From Paenilisteria newyorkensis (GTDB lineage: Bacteria; Bacillota; Bacilli; Lactobacillales; Listeriaceae): a stretch of DNA of 64,000 bases. Location: the NCBI RefSeq assembly GCF_000766145.1, contig NZ_JNFB01000045.1, forward strand, positions 62,001-126,000, written 5' to 3'. Below are positions 1 through 8,303 of the stretch, piece after piece (position 1 is the stretch's first letter; each line of letters opens with the position of its first letter). Made by a program: the position numbers and the translations under genes. The notes beneath the pieces were generated by a model, which saw only the letters and a list, made by a program, of their open reading frames with translations, made no database searches and was not told where the DNA came from.

Positions 1-1
1 C

Positions 2-124
2 GGGAACATCCCAGTCGTAAAAGATAACTTCTCACTCGTTGTACTAGGCATTATTTTCGTATCAATTTTACCGATGATTTTCTCGTTTGTTAAGAGTAAA
101 ATGGACAGTCGGAAAGCTAAATAA
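2..124 (+). CDS. DedA-family membrane protein, C-terminal end only
   Basis: The window opens inside this gene; 40 codons and the TAA stop are visible. The tail runs GNIPVVKDNFSLVV and then a hydrophobic segment ending in basic residues (KSKMDSRKAK). This resembles the last transmembrane helix and cytoplasmic tail of DedA/SNARE-associated (VTT) proteins, which are undecaprenyl-phosphate or phospholipid flippase-type membrane proteins. The frame is open from base 2 and is followed by a terminator hairpin. The start and most of the protein lie outside the window, so the assignment rests on this tail alone. Confidence 0.6.
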   Translation, partial: GNIPVVKDNFSLVVLGIIFVSILPMIFSFVKSKMDSRKAK

Positions 125-137
125 GTGATTGGAAAAG

Positions 138-174
138 TAGATGAACCCTGATTCGCGGTTTCGTCTATTTTTTT
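138..174 (+). terminator. Rho-independent terminator of the DedA-family gene
   Basis: A TAGATGAACCC arm pairs, with wobble, to GGTTTCGTCTA around a short loop and runs into a run of T. It starts 14 bases after the stop codon. Confidence 0.7.
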
Positions 175-179
175 ATGGC

Positions 180-640
180 TATATCCTTGACTTATTTGAA
201 AGGAGCACCAAAATACAGCCAAATATCATTGGAGAGCAGATACAAATCACAGTAAATAATAACTATGCAAAAGCTACCGTAGTAGGATTCCGTTTTATAG
301 AATTATGAACATAAAATCTAAAATTCCTAATAAAAATCCAACTAATAGTTTCAATCTAGCTCTGAATAATGCATTTAGAAACTCATAATTAGCATTAAAA
401 GACAACCTGTGTAAATAAAAACCAACCGTGTAAGTAGTGTGTGTAACAAAAATTACATCCAAAATGCGATGTTAACGCTTTCTTGTTTGGCACAATACTT
501 GCATAATACATAAGTGACCAGAATTTAGTACACGGTAAAAGGGGGATCTAACGGGGGATTTTTGAAATTCTGGGTTTAGAAATTGCAGAGAAAGTAGGCA
601 TACCGTAAGCAGAACGCAAAAATTATGAAGAGGTGAAGAA
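180..640. other. Gene-free leader region of the chitinase
   Basis: This AT-rich stretch of about 460 bases has no convincing gene. It holds a CcpA-type cre site at 469-483. Promoter-like words follow it (TTGGCA at 487-492, CATAAT at 502-507), but their spacing is poor, so I do not fix the promoter. A short in-frame stretch at 180-308 translates to protein-like sequence but has no start or Shine-Dalgarno sequence. Confidence 0.6.
469..483 (+). promoter_or_regulatory. Putative CcpA (cre) site upstream of the chitinase
   Basis: ATGTTAACGCTTTCT matches the cre consensus WTGNAANCGNWNNCW at all but one fixed position (TA instead of AA). It lies about 160 bases before the chitinase start, close to the probable promoter. 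Carbon-catabolite repression of a chitin-degrading enzyme would make biological sense. Confidence 0.5.
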
Positions 641-2944
641 ATGAAAAAGGTAACAAAGAGGGTTGTAAGTGTAGTCTCGGTGTTGTTGTTAGTCGTTTCG
701 TTATTTGCGTCATCCGTTCTAGGTAGTGTAGGGAATTCTTCTGTGAAAGCTAAAGCCGCAACCACATCGCAATACAGAAATGTGATGTATTATGGAGATT
801 GGTCCATTTGGGGCGGGGAAGGTCAGTTTTATCCGAAAGATATACCAGCAGAGCAATTAACACATCTAAACTTTGCGTTTCTTGATTTCGATAGTAACGG
901 AAACTTGAAATTCACAGACAAAGATGCAGCAGTTGGCGCACCAGTTGGGCAAGATGGAGTTCAATGGGGCGGAGCAAATGCGGGTATTTTAAACGCGTTA
1001 CAAGAGTTGAGAGCAAAAAATCCGAATATGAAAATCGGTATCTCCATTGGCGGTTGGTCGAAATCTGGTGACTTCTCTGCAATCGGAGAAAATGCCACAG
1101 CGCGTGCTAATTTTGTAAGCAATGTCATGAAATTTATCAAATATACAAATATGGATTTTGTCGATCTAGATTGGGAATATCCTGCATCTGTTCGTGCCGC
1201 TGACTTAGTGGACAATAAGAACGATGAAGGTACACCAAACGCAAAACCAGCGGATAAACAAAACTATATTACGCTTCTTCAAGACCTGCGTACGGCTTTA
1301 GATAAGCAAGGTGTAGATGTGAAGAAAAAATATGAGTTATCTGTAGCGTTACCAGCGTCTCAAGGCATGCTTGCAAACGGTGTCGATGTGGCGAAACTTT
1401 TCAATGTTGTTGATTTTGCGAACATCATGACGTACGATATGAACGGTGCTTGGACTCCGAATAGTGCGCATCATACGGCGCTTTACGGCAACCCGGCGGA
1501 TCCTAATTATAGCGATGGTTTCTCTGTGGACCAAACGGTGAAATATCTGAAGAGCCAAGGTGCAGCATCTGAAAAAATCGTTGTCGGCGCAGCATTCTAC
1601 ACACGTGGTTGGAACAAAGTGGAAGCGGGTACGAGCACTACGCAACCAGGGCTTTTCCAAGCAGCTACAAAAAATAACAAAGATGCAGACTTAGGAGCAA
1701 CATACGGCGCTCCAAACGAAAAACCACTAGCAACAGGTGACGGTGGTCGTGCAGGCGGAGTTTGGGCATATAAGAGCATCGATGCTTTGAAAGCCAAATC
1801 ACCAACGTTAGTCGAATACTGGGATGACGTGGCAAAAGCGCCATATCTATACAGCAAAACGACTGGCGAATTCTACACTTATGACAATGTTCGTTCTGTC
1901 ACTGCCAAAGCGCAATACGTGAAAGATAATAATTTGGGCGGAATGATTTCGTGGATGCAATCTCAAGATAAAGAAACCACGTCAACAAAACGCGATGAAT
2001 TAACAAAAGCAATTAAACAAGGGTTGTTCGGCGCTGGAGCACTTGCAGCAAACACGATCGTCTATTCGAACCTAAACGTAGAAGCCACTGTAGCGCCATA
2101 TAGCGAAAACGGTGTCGGCTATGAAATCACAATCAAAAATAAAGAAGTAGCCAATGAAACAAATGAAGTGTTACAAGCGACCGAATTTGCAGCAGAAACC
2201 GTAAAATTACCGAAGTTCTACATCCCTGTAAAAGCTGGCGAAACATTGACCGCTGGGGATTATAAAGCCGGTACTGTAGCGACTGCCAATGGTTACACAA
2301 CAATCGATTTGGCGTCTGTCTATGATGCACAACAAATTCCGCAAGGCGCAACGTATACATTCCGATTGAAATCCAATCTAACGTCTGTAAACGCGAACAA
2401 CATTGCGAATATCTCCTTAACACAACGCATGTCTAAAACTGGCACAGAGCTTGGCAAACAAGTCATTTTCGGTGGAGGCGCGGTGGTTCCTGATCCTAGC
2501 GACACAGTAGCACCAACAGCACCAACGAATTTGGCAACAGTAACAGCGAACGTGACAGACGTGGTGGTTCCATTAAGTTGGACAGCTGCAACGGATAATG
2601 TCGGCGTAGCAGGTTACAAAGTGTATCGCAATGGTACAGAAGTTGCGACTGTTTCTGGAACAACATACACAGACACAGGCCTTACAGCTTCAACAGCTTA
2701 TTCGTATACTGTAAAAGCCTATGACGCAGCGGGCAACGTTTCGCCGTCAAGTGCAACACTTTCTGTAACAACAAAAGCTGGTACAGTAACACCACCAGTT
2801 GGAGCAGGTACGTGGAGTTCAACAGCTGTTTACAATCAAAATGACCAAGTGACTTACAATGGTCACACGTATAAAGCGAAATGGTGGACACAAGGCGATG
2901 TTCCAGGGGCAGAGCAATGGGGCCCATGGGAACTAGTCGCGTGA
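641..2944 (+). CDS. chiB: Secreted chitinase: GH18 domain, FnIII domain, CBM5/12 chitin-binding domain
   Basis: This 767-aa secreted enzyme should hydrolyse beta-1,4 bonds of chitin. Residues 1-39 form a signal peptide with a KVTKR basic start, a long hydrophobic core and an A-x-A end. Residues ~44-490 are a GH18 barrel with the catalytic motif D175-L-D177-W-E179, E179 being the proton donor. Residues ~620-718 are a fibronectin type III domain, and ~722-767 a CBM5/12 module with the WSSTAVYNQNDQV and KAKWWTQGD signatures. A segment of about 120 residues between barrel and FnIII is unassigned. Length and domain order match Listeria ChiB. The start is well supported by GAGGTG seven bases upstream. 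It appears monocistronic, with a cre site upstream and a structured repeat plus terminator downstream. Confidence 0.93.
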   Translation: MKKVTKRVVSVVSVLLLVVSLFASSVLGSVGNSSVKAKAATTSQYRNVMYYGDWSIWGGEGQFYPKDIPAEQLTHLNFAFLDFDSNGNLKFTDKDAAVGAPVGQDGVQWGGANAGILNALQELRAKNPNMKIGISIGGWSKSGDFSAIGENATARANFVSNVMKFIKYTNMDFVDLDWEYPASVRAADLVDNKNDEGTPNAKPADKQNYITLLQDLRTALDKQGVDVKKKYELSVALPASQGMLANGVDVAKLFNVVDFANIMTYDMNGAWTPNSAHHTALYGNPADPNYSDGFSVDQTVKYLKSQGAASEKIVVGAAFYTRGWNKVEAGTSTTQPGLFQAATKNNKDADLGATYGAPNEKPLATGDGGRAGGVWAYKSIDALKAKSPTLVEYWDDVAKAPYLYSKTTGEFYTYDNVRSVTAKAQYVKDNNLGGMISWMQSQDKETTSTKRDELTKAIKQGLFGAGALAANTIVYSNLNVEATVAPYSENGVGYEITIKNKEVANETNEVLQATEFAAETVKLPKFYIPVKAGETLTAGDYKAGTVATANGYTTIDLASVYDAQQIPQGATYTFRLKSNLTSVNANNIANISLTQRMSKTGTELGKQVIFGGGAVVPDPSDTVAPTAPTNLATVTANVTDVVVPLSWTAATDNVGVAGYKVYRNGTEVATVSGTTYTDTGLTASTAYSYTVKAYDAAGNVSPSSATLSVTTKAGTVTPPVGAGTWSSTAVYNQNDQVTYNGHTYKAKWWTQGDVPGAEQWGPWELVA

Positions 2945-3066
2945 CGACAAACGCTCATTGTTGGAACTGTTCGACATGAAATGGAGTTACAGTTCCAATA
3001 TGCAGGGGAACGAAGTGAGTCTGTAATCCTTGGTTCCTTTTGCCTAGCATCTAAGCATTTGTCGTC
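2943..3066 (+). repeat. Structured intergenic element A (two GA-hairpins inside a long outer stem)
   Basis: Outer arms GACGACAAACGCT (2943-2955, overlapping the chitinase stop) and AGCATTTGTCGTC (3054-3066) pair with one mismatch. Inside, hairpin 1 (2961-2998) has perfect 10-bp arms TTGGAACTGT and ACAGTTCCAA. Its apical part is GA-CAT(gaa)ATG-GA. Hairpin 2 (about 3005-3030) is GGG-GA-AC(gaa)GT-GA-...-CC. The same layout occurs in elements B1, B2, D1 and D2 elsewhere in this window. Confidence 0.7.
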
Positions 3067-3106
3067 CTGCTCACAGTTTTGTGGGAGATCCTGATTGGAG
3101 TTAATA

Positions 3107-3144
3107 GAGAAGTGGGGGAGTGATTGGGCTCTCCTGCTTTTTTT
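3107..3144 (+). terminator. Probable terminator downstream of the chitinase
   Basis: GGGGAG and CTCTCC pair around a short loop, extended by GAAG against CTTT, and the 3' arm ends in seven T. It lies before the accepted start of the aldo/keto reductase, which supports that later start. Confidence 0.55.
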
Positions 3145-3217
3145 GCGTGTGGAATCTTTGGAAAATTGTGTTTGGAGGTCTATACTGGAGGTGAATGATT
3201 ATTTGGGAGGTTTTGAT

Positions 3218-4066
3218 ATGGAGTTGAAGGCTACGGATAGGAAGGTTTTTCATAATGGGCAGGGGATTCCGCTTGTTGGGATCGGGGTTTGGAAGATGCA
3301 GGATGAGCGGGAGGCGGTCAATGCGATTCAGGTGGCTGTCGACGCTGGGTATCGGGCGATTGATACGGCTAAGGTGTATGAGAATGAGGCGTTTGTTGGT
3401 CGGGCGATTCGTGAGGTCGGGACTCGGCGCGAGGATTTGACGATTACTTCGAAGCTTTGGAACGCGGATCATGGCTATGACGAGACGCTGCGGGCTTTTG
3501 AGACTTCTTTGAAAAAATTGCAACTGGATTATCTGGATTTGTATTTGATTCATTGGCCGGTCGGGAGTTACAAGGATTCGTGGCGGGCAATGGAGCGGCT
3601 GTATAATGAGGGGTTGGTGAAATCGATTGGTGTGAGTAACTTTCATCAGCATCATCTGGAAAATCTATTCACGACGGCGAATGAAAAACCAGTGATTGAT
3701 CAGATTGAAATGCATCCATTGTTGTCGCAGAAACCATTGCGGGCGTATTTGGAAAGTCAGGATATCGTGCATGAGGCTTGGTCGCCGCTTGCGAAGGGTG
3801 GGGAGTTGTTGCATCATCTGGTGTTGACGGCGATTGCGGAGGATAAGGGTTTGACTGTGGCGCAGGTGGTTTTGCGTTGGCATCTGAATAATGGCTCGGT
3901 GATTATTCCTAAATCGGTGACGCCTGAACGGATTCGGAGCAATTTTGATGTGTTTGATTTTGATTTGAGTAATGAGGAGATGGCGAAGATTGATGCGTTG
4001 AATGAGGATAAGCGTACGGGGTCTGATCCGGATAGTGAGGAGTTTTTGGCGAGGACTTGGAACTGA
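3218..4066 (+). CDS. Aldo/keto reductase (AKR5-like)
   Basis: This 282-aa cytoplasmic NADPH-dependent reductase should reduce aldehydes, ketones or alpha-keto compounds; the natural substrate cannot be read from sequence. The AKR tetrad is visible: D49 and Y54 in VDAGYRAIDTAKVYENE, K79 in TSKLW, and H112 in YLIHWP. The C-terminal IPKSVTPERIRSNFDVFDF segment is the usual cofactor-binding end. I chose ATG 3218 because GGGAGG lies just upstream and the resulting length fits the family. The open frame extends 41 codons further upstream, but that stretch crosses the terminator. The coding strand is markedly G-rich. A terminator shared with the convergent pseudogene follows. Confidence 0.9.
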   Translation: MELKATDRKVFHNGQGIPLVGIGVWKMQDEREAVNAIQVAVDAGYRAIDTAKVYENEAFVGRAIREVGTRREDLTITSKLWNADHGYDETLRAFETSLKKLQLDYLDLYLIHWPVGSYKDSWRAMERLYNEGLVKSIGVSNFHQHHLENLFTTANEKPVIDQIEMHPLLSQKPLRAYLESQDIVHEAWSPLAKGGELLHHLVLTAIAEDKGLTVAQVVLRWHLNNGSVIIPKSVTPERIRSNFDVFDFDLSNEEMAKIDALNEDKRTGSDPDSEEFLARTWN

Positions 4067-4069
4067 ATA

Positions 4070-4107
4070 AATCCAGCATACTGAAATGGCGGTATGCTGG
4101 ATTTTTT
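4070..4107. terminator. Bidirectional terminator between the aldo/keto reductase and the deaminase relic
   Basis: AATCCAGCATAC pairs perfectly with GTATGCTGGATT around a 10-base loop, followed by T residues. It starts four bases after the stop codon. Confidence 0.85.
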
Positions 4108-4115
4108 ATTAGATT

Positions 4116-4366
4116 TTATTCGATAACTGTTGGTAATACTGCCTCGAGCGCTACAATTAGGTCTTGGTTTGTTGTTTGTTTGATGTGAACAATGTTGGGA
4201 AAGATGCCGTTTTGTTGAAGCTAATTCTGGCATACATATCGATGGTGGACACAACAACATTCGAAAATCTGGCTTGCAAAATGGAACCGATGCACATGGG
4301 GCAAGGGTCTAGCGATGTGACTAAAACAATATTTTCAGGCTCGGGTAAATAGTTGGTTTCTGTGAG
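4116..4366 (-). pseudogene. Decayed zinc-dependent deaminase gene (TadA/cytidine-deaminase-like), N-terminus lost, frameshifted
   Basis: On the minus strand the frame from 4366 reads TETNYLPEPENIVLVTSLD, then PCPMCIGSILQARFSNVVVS, ending ...FTSNKQQTKT. The PCPMC motif is the zinc-binding PCxxC of nucleoside and tRNA deaminases, preceded as usual by a beta strand. A stop follows TKT. After a frameshift near 4157-4170 another frame continues as DLIVALEAVLPTVIE and stops at 4116. Upstream of 4366 the frame hits TGA and TAA, so the part carrying the catalytic HAE motif is missing. The 3' end converges on the shared terminator. I infer a dead gene; which deaminase it was cannot be told. Confidence 0.6.
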
Positions 4367-4475
4367 TTATCAGCGGAAATGTCTGGTGTTACTTTTTGTA
4401 ATGTGACTATTATCATATTAAAATATTTTTGTCAACGCCATTTTGTGCATTGAACGACTATTTAGGTTGTTTTTT

Positions 4476-4526
4476 GTGTCTAAAATGTGTCTAAAACAGA
4501 AAATTAATCAGTATTTTTGTCTAAAA
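4476..4526 (+). promoter_or_regulatory. Three direct repeats of (G/T)TGTCTAAAA upstream of the WxL operon
   Basis: GTGTCTAAAA occurs at 4476-4485 and again at 4487-4496, an 11-base period of about one helical turn. TTGTCTAAAA follows at 4517-4526. The exact decamer also occurs at 20097-20106, upstream of the second pectate-lyase-fold adhesin. I infer binding sites for a shared activator; no protein is identified. Confidence 0.45.
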
Positions 4527-4700
4527 ATAGTGAAATATATTACGTATGTGTTATTATTGGAATGTGAGCGGGAGATTTTTAAATACCGCACTAGTTATTT
4601 TCTGCGTGCTTTTTGAGTGGTGGAGATGATTAGATAATGGCAGAATTATAGAAGACTGAAAAAAACATATAGTATACAATGATTGGGGAGACGTTTTTTT

Positions 4701-7700
4701 ATGAGGGAAAGAAGGCATATTCTTAGGACGCTTATTGCATTTCTCGTTGTCGGACTTGTTATACTAGGTCCGATGCAAGGTTGGGGCGCGAATCTTTTAA
4801 ATCAATCACAAGAGAATATGGACATCATGATGACAACGGACTTGGCTGAGGTAGAAATAAACCAATCTGTTGTTATTCTTTTTGAGGATAAGTCGGAGGA
4901 TGGGACGCTGACTTTTGCGATTCCGGATGGGCTGGTTTTTGATGAGGCGAAGACCGTGGAGGCAAATCAGGGTGTGAATATTTTTACGTTTGATGAGAAG
5001 GAACGGGTTTTGACGGGGACGCAGCGGACTGGGAAGATCGTTTTGCGGGTGAGTCGTGTTGGGGATTTCCAGGTGACGGCGAACAAGTTAGTGGATGCGC
5101 AAGTGGTGGCGACTAGCGGGTTGGTGGTGACGGGAATCGCGAAAAAAGTGGCGCGTGTGGCTCGAGCTGTGAATACGGCGGATGTGTATGATGACGCGAC
5201 ATTGCGTGCGGCGCTGAACAATAAGGATATTACGGTTATTAATGTGACGAAGGATTTTCAGGTGACGGCGAACGCGAATGAGCTGAGTCAGTATTTTCCG
5301 ACGAAATCATCGCTGCTTTTTAACGGGAATGGGCATACGGTTGATTTTCAGGGGTTGAGTGCTTGGTTTACGATTAGTGCGGCGACTCCGATGAATATGA
5401 CGATTAAAGATGTGAATATTCTTGGGCGGAATTATTATGGTCCGGTTCGGCTTACGGGGACGCGTGGTTACGGGAAAATTCGCTATGAAAATGTGACGTA
5501 TACTGGTGCGCAAATTACGGCTTCTTATGAGGCGGATATTGACATTGCTGGGCGTGTGGAGTGTCGGATGGTCACGAGTTATGTGAGCTTGGCGGGCGCG
5601 ACGGTGACTACGCAGGCGAGTAACCAGGCCAATTTTGAGGCGACGAACATGAACTTTTTGGAAGGGTCGCATTATATTGGAAATACGGTGAATGCGGGCG
5701 CGTTTCTGCTTTATTCTGGCGGGAATGTGGACGTGGGCAAGAATGCGATTATTGATTTGACTTCTTTTGGCAATGGTGGCGAGGGTGATACGACTTACGC
5801 GACGGTTGCAACGCAGGGCAATATCAGTATTCATGATGGTGCAAAATTCAATATTAATACGGATGCTGGGAGTCGGCGTGGCGGGATTCGTGCTTCGGGT
5901 GCGAGTAGTCAGATTTTAGTGGAGTCGGGCGGCGAGCTGAATATTAATACAAAAGGTGCGCTGGATGTTTACCGGCACACGATTTACTTAGGAAATGGTG
6001 CGGGGATAACGGTTCAGAATAATGCGAAATTGAATGTGCGGGCGGAAAATACGGCGGGCTCGACGACGAATATTATTGATACGGGGAGTAGTAGTAAATT
6101 CCTGATTGGTAAAAAGGCGACGTTCAACGTGTATAGTGACGGGACGGCTTCGAAACAGCTGATTTCGATCGGTTCGAGTGCGTTGTTTCAGTTCGCTGAT
6201 GCGGCGAGTGTGGATTTGAATTTGAATAATACGAATGCGAATAGTCGGTTGATTTATATGGCGGGTTCGGCTGGGAAGCTGGTCGTGGATGTGCAGCGGG
6301 TGTTGGCGTGGAATGCGATTGGTTCGACGGGGAACAAGGACGCGACGTATGAGTGGAATCCGATGTATGGCATGAATATTAGTTATACGGGCTCAAACGT
6401 GACGGCTGCGGCGGGGAATTCGTTGACGACGCCGGTTCAGGATAGTTTTCGAACGAATTTCCGGACGCAAAATTTTAAGCGGGTGTTGTTTGAATATATT
6501 CCTGATGTGGCGGTGACGCTGGATATTTTGACGGATGCGCATTTGCAGGCGAATAGCCACGTGATTACTGGGACGACGAATCCGGGTGCTTGGGTGATCT
6601 TTAGCGGCTCGACGGTGATTCCGGCTGGGACGATTGCGGCGCAGAGCGTGAATGATGCGACGTTGTACCATGTGAAAGCGGATGGGACGGGGAATTTTTC
6701 GTATGCGCTACCTGTGAATAAGTATTTTACGGCGGGTGAGACGATTACCGCGAAGTCTTATTTGAATGGGAAAAGTGCTACGGCGACGACGGTTGTGAAG
6801 GATTTGACGGCTCCAAATGCGCCAGTTTTGAATGGGATGAAGGATCGGGATGTTGTGATTTCAGGAACTGCGGAGGCGAATGCGACGGTGCGGGTGTTTG
6901 GTGCCGATGATACGGTTTTTGCGAGTGGTCAGGCGAACGCGGCGGGGGTTTACTCGATAGCTGTGCCGGCCGGGAAACAACCGTTAGTTCCGTATTCTGT
7001 CTATTATACAAAAGCGACGGATGCTGCGGGAAATATCAGTGCGAAGTCGAATCTGGTGACGGTTGCTGATACGACGCCACCGACGGCGAATCCGATTATG
7101 CAGACGGTGGATTTGAATGCCGCGTTTACAACGAATGCGAAATCGCTTGTGCGGGATGTGCATGATAATGGCGGTGATGGGGATGATAATCTCACGTATA
7201 CGCTGACGAAAAAGCCGAACGTTTCTGTGGTAGGCTACACGACGGCGGAGGTTCGGATTCAGGATCGTGCTGGGAATGCGTTATTTGTTTCGATTCCGGT
7301 TTTTGTGAAGGATGGTTTTACCGTGACGAATGATAAGGCGATGCTTCAGGCTTATGGTTTCACCGTTTTTGGTAAGGATTTCCCAACGACGCCGGCTGCG
7401 GTGGATCAGATGATTTTTACCGAGGCAAAAGTGAAGGCGTGGGGCGTGCCGAGTGGGCAGGATGTGACGTCGCAGGTGCAGATTGTGGATCGAGGTGGTT
7501 TATCGAAGACGCCAGGCTCGTATTTGGTGAAGCTGAGCGTGCTGGGCGTTGAAAAGACGGTGGTTGTGACGGTGAAGGCCGGGACGCTGGCGTTTAAGGA
7601 TGTGACGCATGATGTTTCGTTTGGAACGGCGACGATCAGCTCGAAAAACAAGATTATTGCGCCAGAGACGGATTTAAAAGTGACGATTGAGGACACGCGT

Positions 7701-8006
7701 GCGGTGATTTCGGATTGGAAGTTGTCGGTGAAATTGACGCAGAATTTGCAGACGTCGGACGGTGAGGAAGTGGCGAATGCGCTGATTGTACGGCAAAAAA
7801 ATGGGCTGGGCGTGACGTCGGATATGCCGCTTGGCAGTTCGGCGACACCGGTTTATGAGGATAAAACGGGAATCGATGGCGTCAAAGTGGTGGATATGGC
7901 GCCGAATCAGTCGCAAAGTATTTTGCTGAATATCGAACCGGGTACGGTGAAGGCGAATAAGGAATACACGGCGCAAATGGAGTGGACACTGGAAAATGGA
8001 CCATGA
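4701..8006 (+). CDS. Large WxL-domain surface protein with pectate-lyase-like adhesive domain
   Basis: This 1101-aa secreted protein starts with a basic N-terminus and a hydrophobic signal segment ending near GWGAN. Residues ~160-600 contain DATLRAALNNKDITVINVTKDF and many short repeated beta-strand turns. That pattern is typical of the pectate-lyase-like adhesive fold, not an active lyase. Ig-like modules follow (DLTAPNAPVLNGMKDRDVVI, then DTTPPTANP). The last ~140 residues form a WxL domain, with the first WxL in SDWKLSV (W1006) and the second in the C-terminal MEWTLENGP. WxL domains bind peptidoglycan non-covalently. ATG 4701 is preferred to an in-frame TTG at 4683, because GGGGAG sits between them. 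First gene of the operon; next gene begins 19 bases later. The coding strand is very G-rich. Confidence 0.87.
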   Translation: MRERRHILRTLIAFLVVGLVILGPMQGWGANLLNQSQENMDIMMTTDLAEVEINQSVVILFEDKSEDGTLTFAIPDGLVFDEAKTVEANQGVNIFTFDEKERVLTGTQRTGKIVLRVSRVGDFQVTANKLVDAQVVATSGLVVTGIAKKVARVARAVNTADVYDDATLRAALNNKDITVINVTKDFQVTANANELSQYFPTKSSLLFNGNGHTVDFQGLSAWFTISAATPMNMTIKDVNILGRNYYGPVRLTGTRGYGKIRYENVTYTGAQITASYEADIDIAGRVECRMVTSYVSLAGATVTTQASNQANFEATNMNFLEGSHYIGNTVNAGAFLLYSGGNVDVGKNAIIDLTSFGNGGEGDTTYATVATQGNISIHDGAKFNINTDAGSRRGGIRASGASSQILVESGGELNINTKGALDVYRHTIYLGNGAGITVQNNAKLNVRAENTAGSTTNIIDTGSSSKFLIGKKATFNVYSDGTASKQLISIGSSALFQFADAASVDLNLNNTNANSRLIYMAGSAGKLVVDVQRVLAWNAIGSTGNKDATYEWNPMYGMNISYTGSNVTAAAGNSLTTPVQDSFRTNFRTQNFKRVLFEYIPDVAVTLDILTDAHLQANSHVITGTTNPGAWVIFSGSTVIPAGTIAAQSVNDATLYHVKADGTGNFSYALPVNKYFTAGETITAKSYLNGKSATATTVVKDLTAPNAPVLNGMKDRDVVISGTAEANATVRVFGADDTVFASGQANAAGVYSIAVPAGKQPLVPYSVYYTKATDAAGNISAKSNLVTVADTTPPTANPIMQTVDLNAAFTTNAKSLVRDVHDNGGDGDDNLTYTLTKKPNVSVVGYTTAEVRIQDRAGNALFVSIPVFVKDGFTVTNDKAMLQAYGFTVFGKDFPTTPAAVDQMIFTEAKVKAWGVPSGQDVTSQVQIVDRGGLSKTPGSYLVKLSVLGVEKTVVVTVKAGTLAFKDVTHDVSFGTATISSKNKIIAPETDLKVTIEDTRAVISDWKLSVKLTQNLQTSDGEEVANALIVRQKNGLGVTSDMPLGSSATPVYEDKTGIDGVKVVDMAPNQSQSILLNIEPGTVKANKEYTAQMEWTLENGP

Positions 8007-8024
8007 TAGTAAGGAGGGAAAGCG

Positions 8025-8303
8025 ATGCGAAATATAACACGATTCCTAGCTATCGCAGTGTTTAGTGGATTTTTATTTGTTGGCCAACCTGTGTTAGCGG
8101 AGAGTTATGAGTCGGATGTCGGGCTGACTTTTGAAGGATATGAACCGAGTCGTGAGGTCCCGCCGAAGTCGACGGGTGGCGTGGTTGCGTTGCCTGAAAC
8201 GGGAGATGTTGCGCCTGGCGGGATGCAGCTGGTTTTTGGAGTGGGATTGTTGTGTTTAGGCGGTTTCTTGTTGGGCCAAGCGAGGAGGCGGGCGGATGAT
8301 TAG
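8025..8303 (+). CDS. Small LPXTG-anchored surface protein of the WxL cluster
   Basis: This 92-aa protein has a signal peptide (to about PVLAES) and a short linker. It ends in a complete sortase signal: LPETGD, a hydrophobic stretch, then RRR. Sortase A would cleave within LPETG and link it to peptidoglycan. Tiny LPXTG proteins of this type are regular members of WxL gene clusters. The mature surface part is only about 40 residues. AAGGAGG precedes the ATG. Its 3' end overlaps the next gene by eight bases, so the two are probably translationally coupled. Confidence 0.85.
   Translation: MRNITRFLAIAVFSGFLFVGQPVLAESYESDVGLTFEGYEPSREVPPKSTGGVVALPETGDVAPGGMQLVFGVGLLCLGGFLLGQARRRADD

Larger units (their letters stand above)
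4108..4700. other. Intergenic region: deaminase relic plus control region of the WxL operon
   Basis: The first 250 bases hold the minus-strand deaminase relic. The remaining ~330 bases are AT-rich and form the upstream region of the surface-protein operon. They include three TGTCTAAAA repeats at 4476-4526. I cannot place a convincing sigma-A promoter in it. Confidence 0.6.

Noticed and set aside
180..308. In-frame protein-like stretch ending GFRFIEL before a TGA
   Set aside because: It could be the tail of a lost gene, but it has no start or ribosome site, is short, and I recognise no family.
3095..3217. Upstream extension of the aldo/keto reductase
   Set aside because: It lies across a terminator, has no family similarity, and a good ribosome site precedes the later ATG.
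5307..5834. Long antisense frame opposite the WxL adhesin
   Set aside because: It is a composition shadow rich in Arg, Ile and His without ribosome site or homology.
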